A DNA stretch of 64,000 nucleotides from Edolisoma coerulescens (GCA_013397115.1 VWZW01001014.1:1724877-1788876), one strand, 5' to 3'. Positions 24,882 through 37,860 are shown, counted from the first letter of the stretch. Numbers and translations: made by a program. The notes: generated by a model not told the origin, from the letters alone.

Positions 24882-27249
24882 TCACCTTTTCCATAGGGTA
24901 AGGGCTTTAAAAAAAAGTTACAGTCAAACAGCTCCACATCTTATGCCACCTGTCTCCATAGGATAAGCACTCTTAACAAGCACCTGATGTTACAGGGTCA
25001 ACCAGCACGTTCTGTTCTGCAGTTAATTCTTTGATGATATTTTTAATCAAGAGAAATGAAATTAGCTGAAGGACGCTTGAAACAATAGCTGTCCCCAAAA
25101 ACACCCAACACCACCTCCATGTCCTGTGAGTAAAGCTAAGAGTGTAAATGAGAAAAGAACAAACTTCAAAATCTTGGGCAATTTAAATATTAGAAAAAAC
25201 AGTTAGTATGAGAAATTTAGAAATACTGTTTGTCTAAAATATGAGCATCCACGGCATTTGCTAGAAAGGTGAAATACCATATAACTCACATAAAACATGA
25301 GAACCCCCCTGAGTCGTTCAGAATCAACTCCTTATGTGCAGATGACTATTCTATGTATGTTCTGTGCACACTTTCATTTGAGCTTGACAGCAAAGAAATG
25401 ATGGTCTGAGAACCTTCAGTTCAATCAGTCCCCCAGAAAGAGATGCTGGAACTCTTTGCTAAACTAATCCAGTTTCCAAAATGACTATTTTTGCAACTCA
25501 AAATGGTCCTTATTTCATATCAGTTTAGTTTACAATCATGGACTAAATACTTTACACACAAGTAACAACTAAGAAATTACAGATTTCTTTTCCTGGCCAA
25601 ACGTCACAGTAACACAAAAAGCAGTTGTACAGCAGGTAAGCATTTATACGAGAGCTGTACAAGACAAAAGTCTTTATATCTTTTCACAACTAATTTGGGA
25701 GTCTGGAACAGACAACTGTTCTAATTGTCACAACTTGAGGAAGCATAAGCCTGAGGTCCAGAAACCAGGATCACTGTACAATCCACACCAGCTTTGAACA
25801 ATCTGTTTTCAGGATATCCTTTTTGCTTTTATACATGGCATTTGAGATGGTTAATTTTTTTAAAAACAGCAAGACAGATTTAACTTGAGACCAACTGTCA
25901 ATTCCCCTCTAGGAATAACACTCAATAGCAGCTACAGCCCATTTAGAGCTTGTCACAAGCAGTGGTTTAACTTGGTTGAGTTTTTCTTCTGCTTACAGAA
26001 GACTGGCCTTCAGTTTCAACATTTCTGCATTTTTTGGTAAAGTCATGACCTCCCTAGCCCCTTCAGAGTTCATCAGTGATGAGTAGCTTTTCTTCACAAA
26101 TGCTCATTGCTATATGTAACCATGTACCTAAATTCACTTTTTAGTTCAAATATCACTTCTTTGACACATGGGCTCTTAGTGCCACAATCCACTGGTAAGT
26201 TTCAGCAAACTTCATCAACTAGCTTCATCATTTCTTTTCTGTGCTTAAATTCTTCTGGGGCTTCAACCCCAAGAGGACTTGGCACATTCACAATCTTTAT
26301 GCCAGCTTCTAAATGCCTACAATCCAGAATAAAGACCATTAAGTAAAATCAGAATAAGAAGCATAGTTTGTGGAACTAGGACTCTAAATAGCAACACAGT
26401 GAATGGATTGTACATCACCAAAAGGAAATGCTCTTTTGGACTTGAGTATCTAAAACAATAAACGAGATGAGCTTATGAGCTGGGTAGTCTTCCTTCAATC
26501 CCCTCTGTTTAGCTATCTATAGTATCTGAGAAGAGAGAACTATGTCTCTTTTTTCTTTGAAAGTGAAGACTGGGATGTTAATTTTCTACCTAATAGATCA
26601 ACAGAACTTGTTTAGAAGGTTTTTGATTTGTGCACTCAGTCTGACAATCCAGTCCCACAACTCCTGTCTTCCCCAAGCAGTCTATGCTAAGGCATAGGCC
26701 AAGAAGTCAGTAGCTAGCATAAGTAAACCATGATCCCCACTCCCAAATAATGAGAAGAGTTACTGCTGCTGAATGATTTAGGACTTTCTAAGACTTTCCA
26801 GGAACAAGTGAAACACCCTTCTAAAGCTAAAGAAAAACTTAAAAAGGCAGAAGAAGTGGGTAAGTGGAGGTATTGTTATTCAAAAATAAACACAACTGTA
26901 AAATTTTCATGAGGTGATCAAAGCGAGGAATCTAGGGGTGCTCAGAATTTATTAACATCAAATTCAGAGGAACTGTGCTTGTGAAAACCTCTGACATACA
27001 CTACCTTCAGCTTCCCCAGACTTTAGCCCAGGAGATGGGTGAAATCTTTCAGAAGAGACTATGTATTTTTTATTGAATTAAGGTATTTGACTATACACGT
27101 GTGTATGGATATCTCTATGCATGTGCACACTCAACAAACTGATCTTTGTTGCTGACCAACGTGACTGCTCGCTACCCAGACTGACCACTTTGGCAGTAGT
27201 GAATGGCACAGAAGCAAATTCCCTCTCTGGGTCAGTGCTGCAACCAATG

Positions 27250-28566
27250 TAATGAGAGGGTACGTGCAGTTTAACAATGCCAAGCACAAGGTGCTGCACT
27301 TGGGTGGGGGCAACTCCCGGAATCAGTACAGGCTGTGGTGTTGCGGTGGGTAGAGATGGTATGGAGTACCGCAACCTTCTGAAAGCGTCTCCAGTATGGA
27401 GTCGATCGGCAATGCCACTACACACTCACTCACGCAACTGCATACACCGGATAGCTTAATAAATGAGTCCATGGCAAGGGGGCAGGAATGGTCTTCATAC
27501 AGGGTTCCATAGGAGAAATTTATTCCAGCTACGCGCATGAAAGAGCCTGGGGATAGAGACGAGAGAGGGAGAAAGGGAGGGTCCTACATTATATATGGGG
27601 CTGGTAGGGGCAGAGAGAATCTAAGGGCATGGGGGCGGTCCAAAGGGAAACCCTGGGGGAGTGGTGAGGGCAAGGGCCAATGCGAGGAATGGGGAAGGAA
27701 GAGCCTTCTAGATAAAGTAAAAGGGACAAGGCCAAACAGGCCAACTAGGAAGGCAGAGCTGGGGTAACATAAGGAAGCAAAGCTTCCTGGGAGAGGCCTT
27801 TTTCGGTCACCTTAACCAGGGAGTCCCACTCAGGGTCCTTCCCTCCAGGGGACTAGTCGACAGGCTCATCAACCTGCACACTGTGGCATGAGCAGATTGA
27901 GACCAAGCCTGAAGGACTTGGGGGTGCTGGTGGATGAGAGGCTGGACATGAGCCAGCACTGTGCACTTACAACTCAGAAAGCCAATCATACCCTGGGCTG
28001 TGTCAAAAAAAGCGTGGCCAACAGGGTGGGAGGGGATTCTGCCCCTCTGCTCTAGTGAGACCCCACCAGGAGTGCTGCATCCAGCTCTGGGGTCCTCAGC
28101 ACAGGAAGGACACAGGCCTGTTGGAGCAAGTCCAGACGAGAGGCACCAAGGTGACCAGAGGGATGGAGCACCCCTCCTATGAGGAAAGGCTGAGAGAACT
28201 GGGACTGTTCAACCTGGAGAAGAACTGTGGCCTTCCAGTATGTGAAAGGAGAATACAAGAAAAAGGGAGCGAGACTATTCACAAGAGCATGTAGGGACAG
28301 AACAAGAGGGAATGGCTTCAAACTGAGAGTAGGTTTAGATCAGATATTAGGAAGAAATTCTCTTCTGTGAGAGTGGTCAGGCACCGGTACAAACTCCCCA
28401 GAGAAGCTGTGGACGCCCCATCCCTGTAAGTCTTCAAGACCAGACTGGATGGAACTCTTAAGCAACCTGGCCTAGTGGAATGTGACCCTGCCCATGACAG
28501 AGGAGCTGAACTAGATGACCTTTCAAGTTCCTTGCAACCCTGACCATTCCATGATGATTCTATGAT
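27250..28566 (+). mobile_element. CR1 LINE 3' portion, interrupted by a solo LTR
   Basis: The left part (27250-27338) has CAAGCACAAGGTGCTGCACT and ATCAGTACAGGCTG. The right part resumes at 27881 with AGATTGAGACCAAGCCTGAA, CTTGGGGGTGCTGGTGGATG, CTGGACATGAGCCAGCACTG and GAGACCCCACCAGGAGTGCT, then the terminal GAACTAGATGACCTTTCAAG and CATTCCATGATGATTCTATG. The two parts are colinear in the CR1 consensus once 27339-27880 is removed. Small indels and stops mark it as inactive. Plus orientation, antisense to REV1. Confidence 0.93.
27339..27880 (-). mobile_element. Solo LTR of an endogenous retrovirus, nested in CR1
   Basis: A 542-bp insertion whose ends are TGTTGCGG and CCTGCACA, so TG...CA in both readings, flanked by a perfect 6-bp duplication CTGTGG (27333-27338 and 27881-27886). 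On the minus strand it shows a TATATAA box (complement at 27589-27595) followed about 65 bp later by AATAAA (complement at 27519-27524), which fits U3-R-U5 order in minus orientation. No internal retroviral sequence remains, so recombination between two LTRs has removed the body. A 6-bp duplication is typical of class II (ERVK-like) elements; the family name is an inference. It lies in REV1 intron 1, in the same transcriptional orientation as the gene. Confidence 0.9.
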
Positions 28567-31500
28567 GAAGTTGGGATTTTTTAGGAGACATGCCTAAGGC
28601 AGTTGTGCTTTATGGTCAACCCAATGTTATCGCTGAGCAAATGTTGATGCTGCCAGGCTTTTCAGGGTAAACAAGAGAGAAGGCATCCACTTTGCAAATG
28701 GTAGATGACATCAGATACTAAGGAGGATTCTTTACTCACATATGGACAGCAAAACTCTAAGAACTCAACAATTTTACCAGCAAAAGCACTGATAACTACA
28801 GATTCAGCATTGAAATAGGTAGATTTTCTGTTCATAGCAGCTTTTGAATGACATTACTTAATTTTAACTGATATTGCATAGTCAAGTTCCCAAATGCTTT
28901 TCTGACACTGCCTTTGAAACTCTCAAAGCTGCAAAATCTTTTTTGAAGTAAAATCTTCACAACATAAGGCTTCTGTGCTTAGCCTTGAAGTTTCAAGTTT
29001 CTACTCAAGTTTTCTACATCTTTCGTTAGTCCACAGATATTACTTTTTTTCATCAACTCAGACCAACAAGACTAAGAAGAATCAGATGAAACTAGCAAGT
29101 GGAGAGATCAAAAGAAATGGAAATTTTTTTTCATCTACTGCCTAGTTTATTTGAAGATTATCTGACATTGGATACCAAGGATGCTAAAAGTCCCTATCTG
29201 TTGAATAGATAAATGCAATAAAAAGACATTCTATTTTTTTAAGGTAACAAACTACAGAAGCTCAGAACATAAAGGGAAAGTATCTTGGTATGTTTGTTTA
29301 TCATTAACAAAACAAATTTCTGATCTGACCCAACATATTAGCAAGTTTCCTCCTAGACGCAAGAGAAAAATAAATAGAGCACAGCGTTTATGTGTTTTCC
29401 AGGAAAAATAAAGTTCTAAGATCTTGAGACAAAACAAAAATGTTCTAATTCTTCAAGATCCTTTAAATTAAACTCAAAACTGAATTGTATTCTTGGCCTG
29501 AAGTGGCTCCAAGTTGGTATTTTAAGCACCTCTGATATAAAACCAACAATGTTACACTGCTGCTTAGTGGAGACAGATCAATACAAAATGGCTACAGAGA
29601 AAAAATGGCCTATCCCAAGCAGACACAACATTTGTAAAACCTGGGTTAAAAACCAACTATAGAAGTTACAGGAATCATTATGAAAGGACAACACTTAAAC
29701 CTTTAAATCAGCCAGAAATTACAGTAAAAATTCATTACAGCCTTATGTCTCCCCCACTGTTGGTTTATTAAGAGGATTCTTGGAACTGCTTACCAAATAA
29801 TGTAATTACAGCATGAAAATCAAGGAATTGTGACTGAAAAGGCACTATTAGAGGCCTATGCTCTAATGTTTCCTGAAAACAACAGGCAGATTCAGAAATC
29901 AGGAACAGTATCCTTTCAATATAGATCATTATTTTAGTTCTTTACTTCAGCTGGGAGTTGCATTCAATAGCACAGAATGGTACAACACACTCACACTACT
30001 TGGAAAACTGCACTGATCATTTACCTTACATGCCATGGGGTCAGAGGCTTTCCTGTTTGTAAGAATTACCAGCAATTCCATTACTTCCTTTAAAAAGCAA
30101 CAGCTTCTAGGTTTCCAAAATGACATAAGTGGAGTACAACCATTTGTCCAAGATGCTGACTCATCGTGCCCTGAACAAACACCTGACCTGAGACAGCTCA
30201 AAGAGGTGAAGTCATGAACATGGTGGACTGAACTTTATTTTACTTTGGATATTCACTGACAACTAGAACCTGACAAAGCATACTACCAACAGTCCCCAGG
30301 ATCCTGCCAAAATACACCACATACCTCAGCCTGCCAGAAGACTGCCAATCTCTATGTTAATATGGAAAACCTTAGAGCAGTTCTTGACCCTACTCTGCGC
30401 AGCTTCGGCACTGCTTTCTTGCTTTGACATTCAAACCAATCCACCCGCATTTGCAAGAATGACTCTGCAAGGTACCCGAGCAGTGTCTCCTCCTAAGAAA
30501 AACCACCTTTCTCTTTTCCAGGATTATTTACTTTCATAAACCAAGCAGCTGAAGAGATGTGCATTAATTGAGGCAAACCAAAAAAGGAGGTTACAACCAA
30601 GAACTCCATTACACTGGGACTTGGTTCAAGTATTTACAGACAGCCGGAAACGGAAAGCAAAACCAACAGAAGAGTTAACCACGGCATGGCTACGCTTTAC
30701 TTCTGCAAGTAACTGAATTTCAAGTCACCAGCTTCAGCACTACCAAACAGGTAGAATACCAACTAGGAAACCTGAAACTTTGAGATAGGAAAGGAGTTGG
30801 TTCCCCCAAAAGCTAACACTGAAATTCAGGGACCACAATCTGCCTAGGCATTTAAAGCAAGGAATATGGAATAAACAATCCATGCTATGGGTATACCAAA
30901 CTAAAAGTATCTCCTAAAGGAATTTCATGGTCACGGATTTCTTAACTACAGTAGCAGTAGTCCTTAAGTTGATTTTGAAATAAAAGCCACAGGAATGGAA
31001 GTTATCATTACAGCCCAGAATTTAAGGTTGTTCTGCACACTCACCTCTCTTCTGCAGAAGACTGAGAAAGAAGTGTTTCCTAATTCTGACTTCTATCTTA
31101 CAAGGACCAGATATTCCACATGAAATACAGAGTGAGGGGATCACAGACACGGCAGGCCCTCTTGCCTAAAAACATTTGTGTGTCCAATTAAAATGCTGTC
31201 TGGTTTCCACAACAGAGCAAAAAGCTGCTCTCGGGGTAGAGCACTACAAATACCTATCTGTTAGACAGACACTTGCACAAGTATATTGTATGACACATGT
31301 CTAAGAACGCCTCATGATTTTTTGGATCCACTTAAGATTTGCTTGCTTACTTCCAACTTTTTTTTTTAACTCCATGGCCACTCTCATTTCTAGTTGTTTC
31401 CAATTTTTTCCTCATTTTGCTATGCTTAGGTAAACACATGGCACTATCACCAAATTAATCTACACTGTATTCTTGAAAAAGGGTTTCAACATTTGGATAT

Positions 31501-33039
31501 TTACCTCCCTTGTTAAATACATACACCAGGCAAACCTTTTAAGAGCTGAGAGAGATCTCAGGGATGATAATATACCCTTTTAATTAAAAGAGAAAAATGT
31601 TGAATTAAAAAAAAAAAAACCATTCTCGATGAAATAAACAATAGCTAACAAATTAAATGGAGAAAGCACACGGCAGGGTCAGGCAAGTTATTTTTTTCCT
31701 GCTTGTCCTGGGTTATTAAAAAAAAAGGTCTGTGTAATCGTATTAATTTTCTTCTACCCACTCAAAACAGGATTTCATTCTTACTTTTTTTTCAAATCTC
31801 TCTAGTAAATGAAAGGGATGGCAGAAAGATTTAAATTTTGCCATGAAAATTCTTTCAAGAAGTCACATGGGTCAACAGATCAGAAACGACTAATGAAAAC
31901 TGGCACTCTGTTACAACACACTATCACTGCACCAGAACAGGCTGTAACAGAATGTATGTACTATTCAGAAAGATGGACTGGTGCTAGGTTTGAAGGGCCC
32001 ATTACTAAATAATGTACTGAACACAAACATACAGAATGTACAACCACTTCACAATTGAGGCTTGAAATATACTAATGTGTTTTTCCTATTAGCACTTTGC
32101 TTTTACAACAATCTTTCTTCAAGTAGTTAAACATCAGTGAGTCACGAGGCAGGTGTCTACAGTGTGCCTCTACTAACACTGTCCTACCAGTGACCTCCAG
32201 CGTGACAGCTTGGGATTATTTACTAACAGGGATTTGGTACATTATCCAGCAAAAGAAATGGACTGAATGAAAGACCAATATGGTGGGAATGGGTAATAAC
32301 TACATACTTGAGGCAAGATGGCAAGGAATTTGTCAGAGATTTAGATTTCTGTCTGATCTTGGATTTCATTTGTGCTAAATGCCATAAACCTTAGTAAGAC
32401 AGGACTATTTCAGAAATAAATTTTAGCTGTAATCTCTTGCAACTAATGGTTATTAGGTAACTGTTCAAACCAGTTCTATCCGAGCAACAATTGCATCTAA
32501 ATGAATAAAGAATTCAGAGGATAAAACTACAATCCCCTGATTTTGCATCTTTGGACTATGGTGTCAAATTTAAGGTAGGACCTGGATTTTAGTTCAAGAT
32601 GCATAACAAACATCAGCTTATCTTTTCATTAAGACAATTATTAACACAAGCAGAGTATTCACAGCCCTGTCATTCTGAAGACTGAGATGTTAATTTTAAA
32701 GCATCAGAAATAATGGAATATTACAGCACACAATACAGAGACTTTCTACCAAAAAATCCAAACGTGCTGGTGATACTATGTTCCTCTTCCTTCTTAACGT
32801 TAACATGCCATTACGGCGCATTTCCTATCAGGGGCTTTTAGCTCGGTATCGCAGGTCAAGTCAACGGTATCTGTATAGCAAAAAACATCAAAATCAGACG
32901 CAGAGAAGGGGTCAAGATGTGAACACATCTGTCCCTCAGTGGTGGTAAGCACGGGCTTACTCATAAAGCACAGGTCCTCCCTCTTCCCTTCAGCACACGG
33001 GTTATAGCCAGCACTGCCGCTCAGCAAATACAACTTGTG

Positions 33040-34290
33040 ACAGACACGACGGGAAACCGCAGACAAGATACACGCTGCTACAGCGCGGGGTGCATTCCAG
33101 AGGGCACGGCCGCGCCGGGGCTCGGGCTTCCCCTCTCCTCCCCCTCCAACCTATTTCCCTGCAGTGACCCCTCAGCGCCGGCAGAAAGCTGTGGCACAGC
33201 CTCGCTCGCCCCGGCTCTGCCTGGGGGACCCGTGTTGTGTCTACAGCGCAGGCCCCATGTGACAGACACAGACGCACCGACAAGACAGACAGACACATGC
33301 ACAGGTGCGGGGCGGGGCGGGTGACCCGGACACGCGCACACCTGGCGCGCACCCGCGGTGCCTCACGGGGCGGGCGGGGGCGCGCACAGGCGCGCACAAG
33401 GGTCTGTCCCCGTGTCCCCCCTCCGCCCTCCCGCGCGCGGGCAACCGAGGCCCCCACGCGCCGGTTACATAACGCCGCGCGCCGTTCCCCTTTCCCTTCC
33501 CTTCCCCCCGTTCCCGCGCCGGGAAGAGAACGGGAAAGGCCCAGGCCGCGGGCCCAGGGAGGGGCTGTGAGGCAGGGCAGCGGCTGTGGGCCCTGCGTCT
33601 GCCTCCGGCTCCCCCTCCCTTCCTCCCGCCCTTCCTTCTCCCCGTCCCCGAGCCACCCCCCACGTCCCCCCCGCCATGGGGGCCGCCGCCCNNNNNNNNN
33701 NNNNNNNNNNNNNNNNNNNNNNNNNNNNNNNNNNNNNNNNNNNNNNNNNNNNNNNNNNNNNNNNNNNNNNNNNNNNNNNNNNNNNNNNNNNNNNNNNNNN
33801 NNNNNNNNNNNNNNNNNNNNNNNNNNNNNNNNNNNNNNNNNNNNNNNNNNNNNNNNNNNNNNNNNNNNNNNNNNNNNNNNNNNNNNNNNNNNNNNNNNNN
33901 NNNNNNNNNNNNNNNNNNNNNNNNNNNGGCGCGGCGCGGCGCGAGAGCTCGCGCGCCTCTCCAGGCGCGCGGGTGGGCTGCTGAGGGCGCGGGGCGGCGG
34001 CGCCTCCTGGCGGCCGGACGGGCGCGTCGCAAGCACGGCCGGGCGGGGATTTCGTGCCGGGACGGGAGCGGAGCGCGGGCACCGCCGTGCCCAGCACAGC
34101 CCGGAGCTCCCGCGCCCGGGGACCGCCCTTCAGCGAAGAAGTGGGTGGGGAAGGCCCGAGTGGGGTTGTGGCGGTGCTTGCCGCCGCTGCGTCCACCTTC
34201 CGGCCGGGGACCTGGGAGAGGGGTCACGGCCCAGCCCTGTCCCTGAGCAGGCTGGGTCCTTGTGGATGAATTGGAGCTGAGCCAGGTTCA
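33040..34290 (-). promoter_or_regulatory. CpG island: REV1 promoter and probable non-coding first exon
   Basis: Composition changes abruptly to very GC- and CpG-rich sequence, with GC-box matches such as GGGGCGGGGCGGG near 33307-33320 and 33367-33376 and none of the AT-rich character of the flanks. It lies at the upstream end of REV1 on the minus strand, where a housekeeping promoter is expected. No TATA box is evident. The transcription start and the donor of exon 1 were not identified, and a gap interrupts the island. Long open frames spanning it on both strands are products of low stop-codon density in GC-rich DNA, not genes. Confidence 0.85.
33692..33927. other. Assembly gap
   Basis: 236 consecutive n inside the CpG island, flanked by GGCCGCCGCCC on the left and GGCGCGGCGCGGCGCGAG on the right. 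Extreme GC content probably caused the dropout. True length is unknown. Confidence 1.
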
Positions 34291-34415
34291 GGCCTTGCCA
34301 CGCTCACTCTAGAAGGGATTTCTTCCACAGAAGAAGGGCCTGCTTGTTCCCTTCGCGTGCTGGATACATAAATAACACCCACTGGCTCCTCCCATGTGAT
34401 TCTGCATTTTAAATT

Positions 34416-34722
34416 GCAGAATCACAGAATCCTTTAGGTTGGCAAAGATCTCCAGATTGTCAAGTTCCACCCTTAGCCAGTCACCACCTTGTCAACTAAA
34501 CCATAGCACTGTGTGCCACATCCAGTTATTTCTTGAACACCTCCAGGGATGGTGACTCCACCACCTCCCTGGGCAGCCCATTCCAATGTTTAACAACTCC
34601 TTCCATGAAGAAATTCCCCCTGATGTCCAACCTGTTCCTACCCTGGCACAGCTTGTCCTGTCAGTAGTTGCCTGGGAGAAGAGAGTGAACCCCCACCTGG
34701 CTACAACCTCCTTTCAGTACAC
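34416..34722 (-). mobile_element. CR1 LINE 3' fragment, minus orientation
   Basis: Starts with the reverse complement of the CR1 tail (AGAATCACAGAATCCTTTAG, GTTGGCAAAGATCTCC), then CACCTCCAGGGATGGTGACT, CTCCCTGGGCAGCCCATTCC, TGATGTCCAACCTGTTCCTA and CTGGCTACAACCTCCTTTC. It directly abuts the CpG island upstream of REV1. Confidence 0.92.
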
Positions 34723-37419
34723 TGGGGATACTCTGAAGTGTATCCCTGGGGAGGCTGAAAAGAATGGAAGGCCAGTTGTAAGGGAAGACAGGGTATATGG
34801 AGATCCTTGTATAGGAAAGTAGGTGTAATAGTGGTATGGGAATGTAGGGTAAATAAGACAGAAATACTTAGAAACACCAGTCTTATTAATTCTGCTACTT
34901 ACATAAAAATTATTACTGACTTTTTCTAATTCTATTATATGCAATTTGTTGTATAAATAGCAAATAGCCCCAATCCTACACTGTGTCCACATAAACAGAT
35001 CTCCTAGGAGTCCCTGCTGATACTAGGCAAAACTCCAATTTGATTATAACCACATCAGTCAGATGGACTCAGACCTACATGGATTCAGTTCCAGGGATGA
35101 AGCTGTCTGTCACTGTAAGACAAGGGCGTATGTAGAACATTCTTTTCTCCATCTGCATTGCCACAGTTGTCCTCTTCTGTGAAAAATGTTACAATTTCAA
35201 ATATTTTTTGCTCTACTTTGCATGATAAAATCAAAAACTTAATGAATGTCCAGCCTTTTGCCCATATCTAGTTACATACTACTCAAGATATCTATGTAGG
35301 ATAAGGAAAACTCAAGTTCAGGTCTGTGTCTCTCAGCTGAGCACCAGCTATTTTAGCCAGAGTGTGGTTTCTGCATTTCACTTTGAGAAATATTTATAGG
35401 AAAACTCATAGCACTTTCCTGAGAAACACCCAAATATTTGACTTCCACTCAGTATTTTAACGAAACTCCTCTTTACAATGTGGGTATTTCCTGCCAGGGG
35501 GAAGCACTAACTAGTTTTGACCATCTTTAAGTCAAGTTTTGGAGACATTGTGGCTGGCTGCTTTCAGTCTAATTTTTATCAGCACTTATATTACCTGCAA
35601 AAAAAAGTTCTGAAAAATACTGTTTAGAAGATTTCTGTTATCTAGAATATATCCATTTCACCAGGCCAGCATTTTCCAGTTTTGCCAGGAAATGACTACC
35701 AATCCCAGTCCTTGCCAGTCTGGAGTAAACTAACTGGCAAAAGTACTGCATGACTGGGTATTTGCATTATTTTTTTCTTACAGAGCTATTTCTCTAGGGG
35801 ACAGTTGCGGAGCAGAAAGGCGGAAAGACAAGTGGAATAGGGATTAATTTAGGTTAGCAAGAACAGCTTTAAAATGGTTGGTCAATGATTGTATTTTATT
35901 TTTAAACAGAAACTGACATATAAGCAAATTATAAGAGGAACCAACAATTATTTACAGAGGCTTGTGGGGACAGCTATTTTGTTTTGTGAAATATAGCTGG
36001 GGTAAGAGTTACCAGTGAAAAAACCTGAAATAGCCATACTCTACTTTCAGCAAAGAATACATACAGTTAGTTTAAATAGGCCAATATTAGTTTAGGAACA
36101 AACAGAAAAAGGAATTAATGTTAAAAAGAGGATAAAAATAGGGAAGTCTAGGAAAAGGGCCAAAAAATAACAGCAGTGAGTTATCTTACATCTTTTCATG
36201 CCCTCACACTGTAACTCATCTTTACCAGTGAGCTCCTGAACTGACAGAGAAACATCTTAGGTTATAGTAGGCAGACTGGCAACTGGGTTTATTGCTTAGT
36301 CATTGGCAAATATTTCCAGGATGAAGCCTAGTTCAAACCTGCTGACTTCAGTAAAAGCATTCTTGCTGTCTTCACTGAGTTTGGAATCAAATCTGAGGAT
36401 GGGGAGAGAGGCACTAGGTGTTCAGTGGGACTGAGGTTTTAGCTGGGGCATCTCAATGAGGTGTTATTGTTGACCAGCCTCTACCTATAAATCTCACTTT
36501 CTGAGTCAAAATCCGCTCCAACTTACAAAAAGTATGTCTGATGTAATTTCAGTAACTTTAGCACAAAGGCATTTCCAGGTGAAACTTGAGAAACTCAGGG
36601 TCATGCTACTTGCAGCCGAGTATAGGAGGCAGGACCAAGCAGTGACTGTGGCTGCTATGACCTTTGAAGGCTTCTGTCATGACATCTCTGGGTCAGAAAG
36701 GGCACGTAAAGCCACCGATGGAAGATCCCTCCCCATGCTGATATTTCTGAGTATTCTTTCTAGTCTCACGTGTTTCCCAGGGCGATGTTGGGCTGTCAAG
36801 TACACACCAACGCAAGGGACAACGGAGCGCCAATCTTCCGGTATTCCACAGAGGAAGAAGAGAACTTAGCTTGGGCTATGCCATTGCTTGCTGTTTTGCT
36901 GGTCTGCAGGCAGTTATGTTTAAAGGGCAGAGCACTTCTAATTGCTTGGTCTACCAGAGCCAAGCTGATTGTACAGTAGAAGGTGTCTTTGCCACCATCA
37001 TCCCATTTCCAGAGAGGGTCCATAAGGTGAAAGTGACAACCAATTGCTGCTCATTGCTTTGCCATGGCAGTCACCGGCCTGCAACTGCTGTGAGCAGCAG
37101 TCGTGACAGACAAATAACCAACTGAGAACACCTGCAGTGGACTTTTTCCTTGTCATGGGGTAGAAAGGTCCTTACTTCTCACTCTGTAGTTCTCCTGGTT
37201 CGGGAGCTCTTGGAAGGATCACCTGTGTCAAATTCATGCTGGGTGGGTTCAACTCGGGTTCAGTTCTCAGCAGTAAATGCTGAGGTGATTTTTATTCGGG
37301 CAGCACAGGGATGAGAATAGGGGACACTGAATTCATCTCCAAATGCTGATTGGGCTCTCTGGACCCTTTCATACCAATAGGTTCAGCCCTGTAACTCATT
37401 CAGGTGGTTGTCTCGGCCC

Positions 37420-37860
37420 ATGCCACAGAAGGCTGTTTCAGTACAGACGTGCCTTATCCCCAGCACACCCAACACGGCTGCCCGCGAGTGGCTCAGGCTG
37501 TGGCCGTCAGTGTGCTGCTGTTCTCCGCGCAAACACGTGTTACACACGCACCCCCTGCAGCAGCCAGCCGCACATCAGGGACCGGCACGGCCAGCCCAGC
37601 CCCGCGGTGGGGATGGCACAGGGCAGCCGTGTCCCGGGTGGCAGCGCTCGGCGGGAGGGACGCGNGGCGAGGCGGTGCTGCATTGCGGGCACAGCCCGCC
37701 CCGCCCGCGCCCCTCTGCCCGCGGGGCCGCCTTTCGGAGAGCCCCGGTGACACCCCCCCGTCCTCCCGCCCCTCGGGAGCCTGTCGCAGAGCCGGAGGGA
37801 AAGCAAACGTGCTCGTCTGTAGTTTAGCACGTCTCTCGCAGGGCCGAGGTAATTATGAAC
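37420..37860. promoter_or_regulatory. Second CpG-rich block, candidate promoter
   Basis: About 440 bp of CpG-rich sequence with GC-rich strings such as CCCGCCCCGCCCGCGCCCC and one ambiguous base at 37665, in an otherwise AT-rich intergenic region about 3.1 kb upstream of the REV1 island. The frames that run through it are GC-driven. It could be a promoter of a non-coding RNA or an alternative REV1 start, or simply a GC-rich island without promoter function; no exon was identified beside it. Confidence 0.45.

Larger units (their letters stand above)
18756..33040 (-). other. REV1 5'-UTR intron (about 14 kb)
   Basis: The sequence between the first coding exon and the CpG island has no convincing exon. 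It contains a diverged CR1 (about 21085-21400), a 19-C homopolymer, a CR1 (about 27250-28566) split by a solo LTR, and a short duplication of GCAGGCAACCACCT near 19214-19240. The remainder is AT-rich. The right boundary is approximate because the untranslated first exon was not located. Confidence 0.7.
3865..34290 (-). other. REV1: REV1 gene, 5' part: promoter, 5'-UTR intron and coding exons 1-7
   Basis: REV1 is a Y-family translesion polymerase that inserts dCMP opposite abasic sites and damaged guanines and recruits other bypass polymerases in the nucleus. Seven coding exons can be joined on the minus strand (18745-18689, 17917-17785, 16059-15891, 10257-10108, 8050-7338, 5558-5451, 3981-3865). 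Their lengths (57, 133, 169, 150, 713, 108, 117 nt) sum to 1447 nt with compatible phases and no stop, giving 482 codons plus one base. The product has the vertebrate REV1 order: MRRGGW leader, BRCT domain (about residues 50-135), variable linker, N-digit near residue 361, and the start of the palm with D426 and D428. Vertebrate REV1 is about 1250 residues, so roughly 60 percent lies outside the window to the left. The untranslated first exon should lie in the CpG island at about 33-34.3 kb; its exact position was not resolved. Confidence 0.97.

Noticed and set aside
27078..28321. Cluster of 60-115-codon frames on both strands
   Set aside because: They fall in the CR1 and the solo LTR; none resembles a retroviral or LINE protein domain and the LTR is non-coding.
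33002..34280. Very long open frames on both strands across the CpG island (up to 347 codons)
   Set aside because: They owe their length to GC-rich sequence with few stops and to 236 n bases read as unknown residues. No family motif appears in any frame.
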